Shown piece by piece: positions 62,966 to 64,000 of a DNA stretch of 64,000 nucleotides; within the stretch, counting starts at the first letter, position 1; every line of letters starts with the position of its first letter. The DNA is taken from positions 186,001 to 250,000 of the forward strand of contig NBBL01000003.1 in the NCBI GenBank assembly GCA_002892395.1. The letters are read 5' to 3'. A program made the translations under genes and the position numbers. The DNA is from Lachnospiraceae bacterium (GTDB taxonomy: Bacteria; Bacillota; Clostridia; Lachnospirales; Lachnospiraceae). The notes below the pieces were generated by a model. That model had not been told where the DNA came from, made no database searches, and saw only the letters and a list, made by a program, of their open reading frames with translations.

Positions 62966-63322
62966 TTACCTTCCGGGATCAACCGTTCCAACAAAAATTC
63001 CATGCAGCTGCAATAAGTGAAGATAAGCACTTTCAATTTCCCGGTATGATCTCCCGACCGCCGATGCCCTGATCACAACAACAAGATCATAGCCTTTTTT
63101 GAGATTCTCTGTGTGAAGTCTGAATATTTCCCGAAGCAATCTGGTCATGCGATGCCTTACAATACTATTTCCAATTTTTTTGGATGCGCTGATGCCGATT
63201 CGATTTTCTTCCTGTTCTCTCCTTCGGATGTACATGACAAGGTAAGAATTTCCCTTCGACCTGCCGTTTTCATAAACGACACGAAATTCCTGGTTTTTTC
63301 TGATGGAAGGGAATCGCTTCAT
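62966..63322 (-). CDS. rnpA: Ribonuclease P protein component
   Basis: The protein subunit of RNase P, 118 residues. Marks are RKNQEFRVVYENGRSKG and ISASKKIGNSIVRHRMTRLL with the RNA-binding R-x-R/K cluster. The ATG at 63322 has GGAGG ahead; an upstream in-frame ATG at 63382 would add 20 poorly conserved residues. The yidD ATG begins 9 bases after its stop. The RNA partner rnpB is not in the window. Confidence 0.97.
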   Translation of the reverse strand: MKRFPSIRKNQEFRVVYENGRSKGNSYLVMYIRRREQEENRIGISASKKIGNSIVRHRMTRLLREIFRLHTENLKKGYDLVVVIRASAVGRSYREIESAYLHLLQLHGIFVGTVDPGR

Positions 63323-63401
63323 TCTTGCCTCCAAGCCTCTCAGCGTAAAAAGAATGGGGTCGTCGTCAGACAACCCCATCAATCTTCGACGTTTATGCCG
63401 A

Positions 63402-63545
63402 TCAAACTGTTAATTTTGCTCTGCCCTTAGCTCTTCTCGCAGCCAATACCTTTCTGCCGCCTTTTGTCGCCATTCTTGCACGAAATCCGTGAACTCTGAA
63501 CTTCTGTGCATTATGCGGCTGAAAAGTCATTGTACCCTTTCTCAT
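63402..63545 (-). CDS. rpmH: 50S ribosomal protein L34
   Basis: A 47-residue, highly basic ribosomal protein: [20 protein letters not shown], then [20 protein letters not shown]. The MTFQP...[18 protein letters not shown] pattern is diagnostic; a few extra residues precede the usual MTFQP. AAGGAGGTG lies 8 bases before the ATG. It is the first gene left of the origin and shares a promoter with rnpA and the genes beyond. Confidence 0.98.
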   Translation of the reverse strand: MRKGTMTFQPHNAQKFRVHGFRARMATKGGRKVLAARRAKGRAKLTV

Positions 63546-63661
63546 AATCGGAACACCTCCTTACTTCCATTCATTATCCCGATGGATCCTGACCGCAAAC
63601 AATCTGATTTTCTTCACAGGGATTGTCTTCCAGATATCATATTTTGGGAATATTCCCGACT

Positions 63662-63690
63662 ATTATACGAAAATCATTTCTTCAAGTCAA
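63662..63690 (-). promoter_or_regulatory. Promoter of the rpmH operon
   Basis: On the minus strand TTGACT (63690-63685) and TATAAT (63667-63662) are 17 bases apart, about 117 bases before rpmH. Confidence 0.75.
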
Positions 63691-63734
63691 GGTATTTTAG
63701 ATGGCTTTCTCCCCTCATTTTTTCCTTTTGTTTC

Positions 63735-63995
63735 TGTTTATCCACATTTTTATGTGGATAACGAAACCATACTAAAAAAATTTATTTCTTTTTCACGTTA
63801 CATAATTTTATCCACATAATGTGGAAAGCTAGTTGATAACTTTCCTGTTTTGATTTGTTTTTTATTGAAAAGTCGATTATTTGGAATTTTTTATGCCCAT
63901 TTCCAGGTGGATTCCGTTGAAAAAGTATCCACATAGATTATGCAAACAATGATTTCTTGCAATGATTTTTTCTTATTTTGAGAAACCCACAGTAT
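63735..63995. other. oriC: Replication origin region (oriC, DnaA-box cluster)
   Basis: Perfect DnaA boxes TTATCCACA lie at 63738-63746 (+), 63753-63761 (-) and 63808-63816 (+). Near-matches lie at 63820-63828 (-) and 63925-63933 (+, GTATCCACA). The region is AT-rich and directly left of where dnaA is expected. With rpmH-rnpA reading away to the left, this is the classic bacterial origin layout. Confidence 0.85.
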
Positions 63996-64000
63996 ATAAA

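Noticed and set aside
63323-63382. N-terminal extension of RnpA by 20 residues from an upstream ATG
   Set aside because: The extension is not family-like and the ATG at 63322 has the GGAGG ribosome site.

Overview
The window reads as chromosomal DNA from an anaerobic member of the Firmicutes, class Clostridia. This rests on gene content, not on a database search. The evidence is a Na+/H+ V-type ATPase operon instead of an F-type one, glgC/glgD, DctPQM TRAP transport, a flavin reductase-rubredoxin fusion, an LPXTG surface protein, DUF4446 beside parAB, and a rnpA-rpmH-oriC arrangement. Most of the DNA is moderately GC-rich. About 480-1440 is clearly AT-rich and looks foreign.

Layout from left to right. 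1-1440 is a scar: a decayed mobC-like fragment and two small AT-rich genes of unknown function, one of them broken. 1639-6396 is a riboflavin operon (promoter, FMN riboswitch, terminators, ribD-ribE-ribBA-ribH and a HAD phosphatase that may supply the missing dephosphorylation step). 6493-10041 holds a LysR regulator and a metal-efflux module (ArsR repressor, separate HMA metallochaperone, P1B ATPase). 10118-12648 is yfbR, thiE, an unknown gene and a tenI-like gene. 12599-16244 is a glutaminase/AGCS-transporter pair with a divergent LysR. 16241-17802 is thiazole salvage (thiW-thiM). 18115-20585 is cstA with a coupled unknown membrane protein. 20672-25671 is a TRAP transporter with an IlvD/Edd dehydratase, probably for sugar-acid use. 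25872-28754 holds small genes, two identical tRNA-Lys(CUU) genes, trxA, trmB and a DUF4145/SH3 membrane protein.

28799-37520 is a nine-gene V-type ATPase operon with a leader hairpin. It is followed by a D-Ala-D-Ala carboxypeptidase, a DEDD exonuclease, glycogen genes glgC-glgD, asnS, a YhaO/YhaN-like nuclease-ATPase pair and a flavin reductase-rubredoxin protein.

48252-53805 is the most unusual part. It is a tightly overlapping operon made of a 145-aa unknown protein, an LPXTG-anchored adhesin, an ECF-type sigma factor fused to a transmembrane segment and an extracellular domain, and a single-pass surface protein with 15-residue repeats. A plausible ECF-type promoter (TGAACC-N17-CGTC) sits just upstream of the operon. 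This suggests a self-regulated system in which the sigma factor is tethered to the membrane and carries its own sensor.

53825-64000 is the origin-proximal region: DUF4446, parB, parA, a parS pair, rsmG, mnmG, mnmE, jag, yidC, yidD, rnpA and rpmH, all read leftward, then a DnaA-box cluster. dnaA itself is expected just beyond the right edge. All coordinates were read by eye; functions come from family motifs and gene context.
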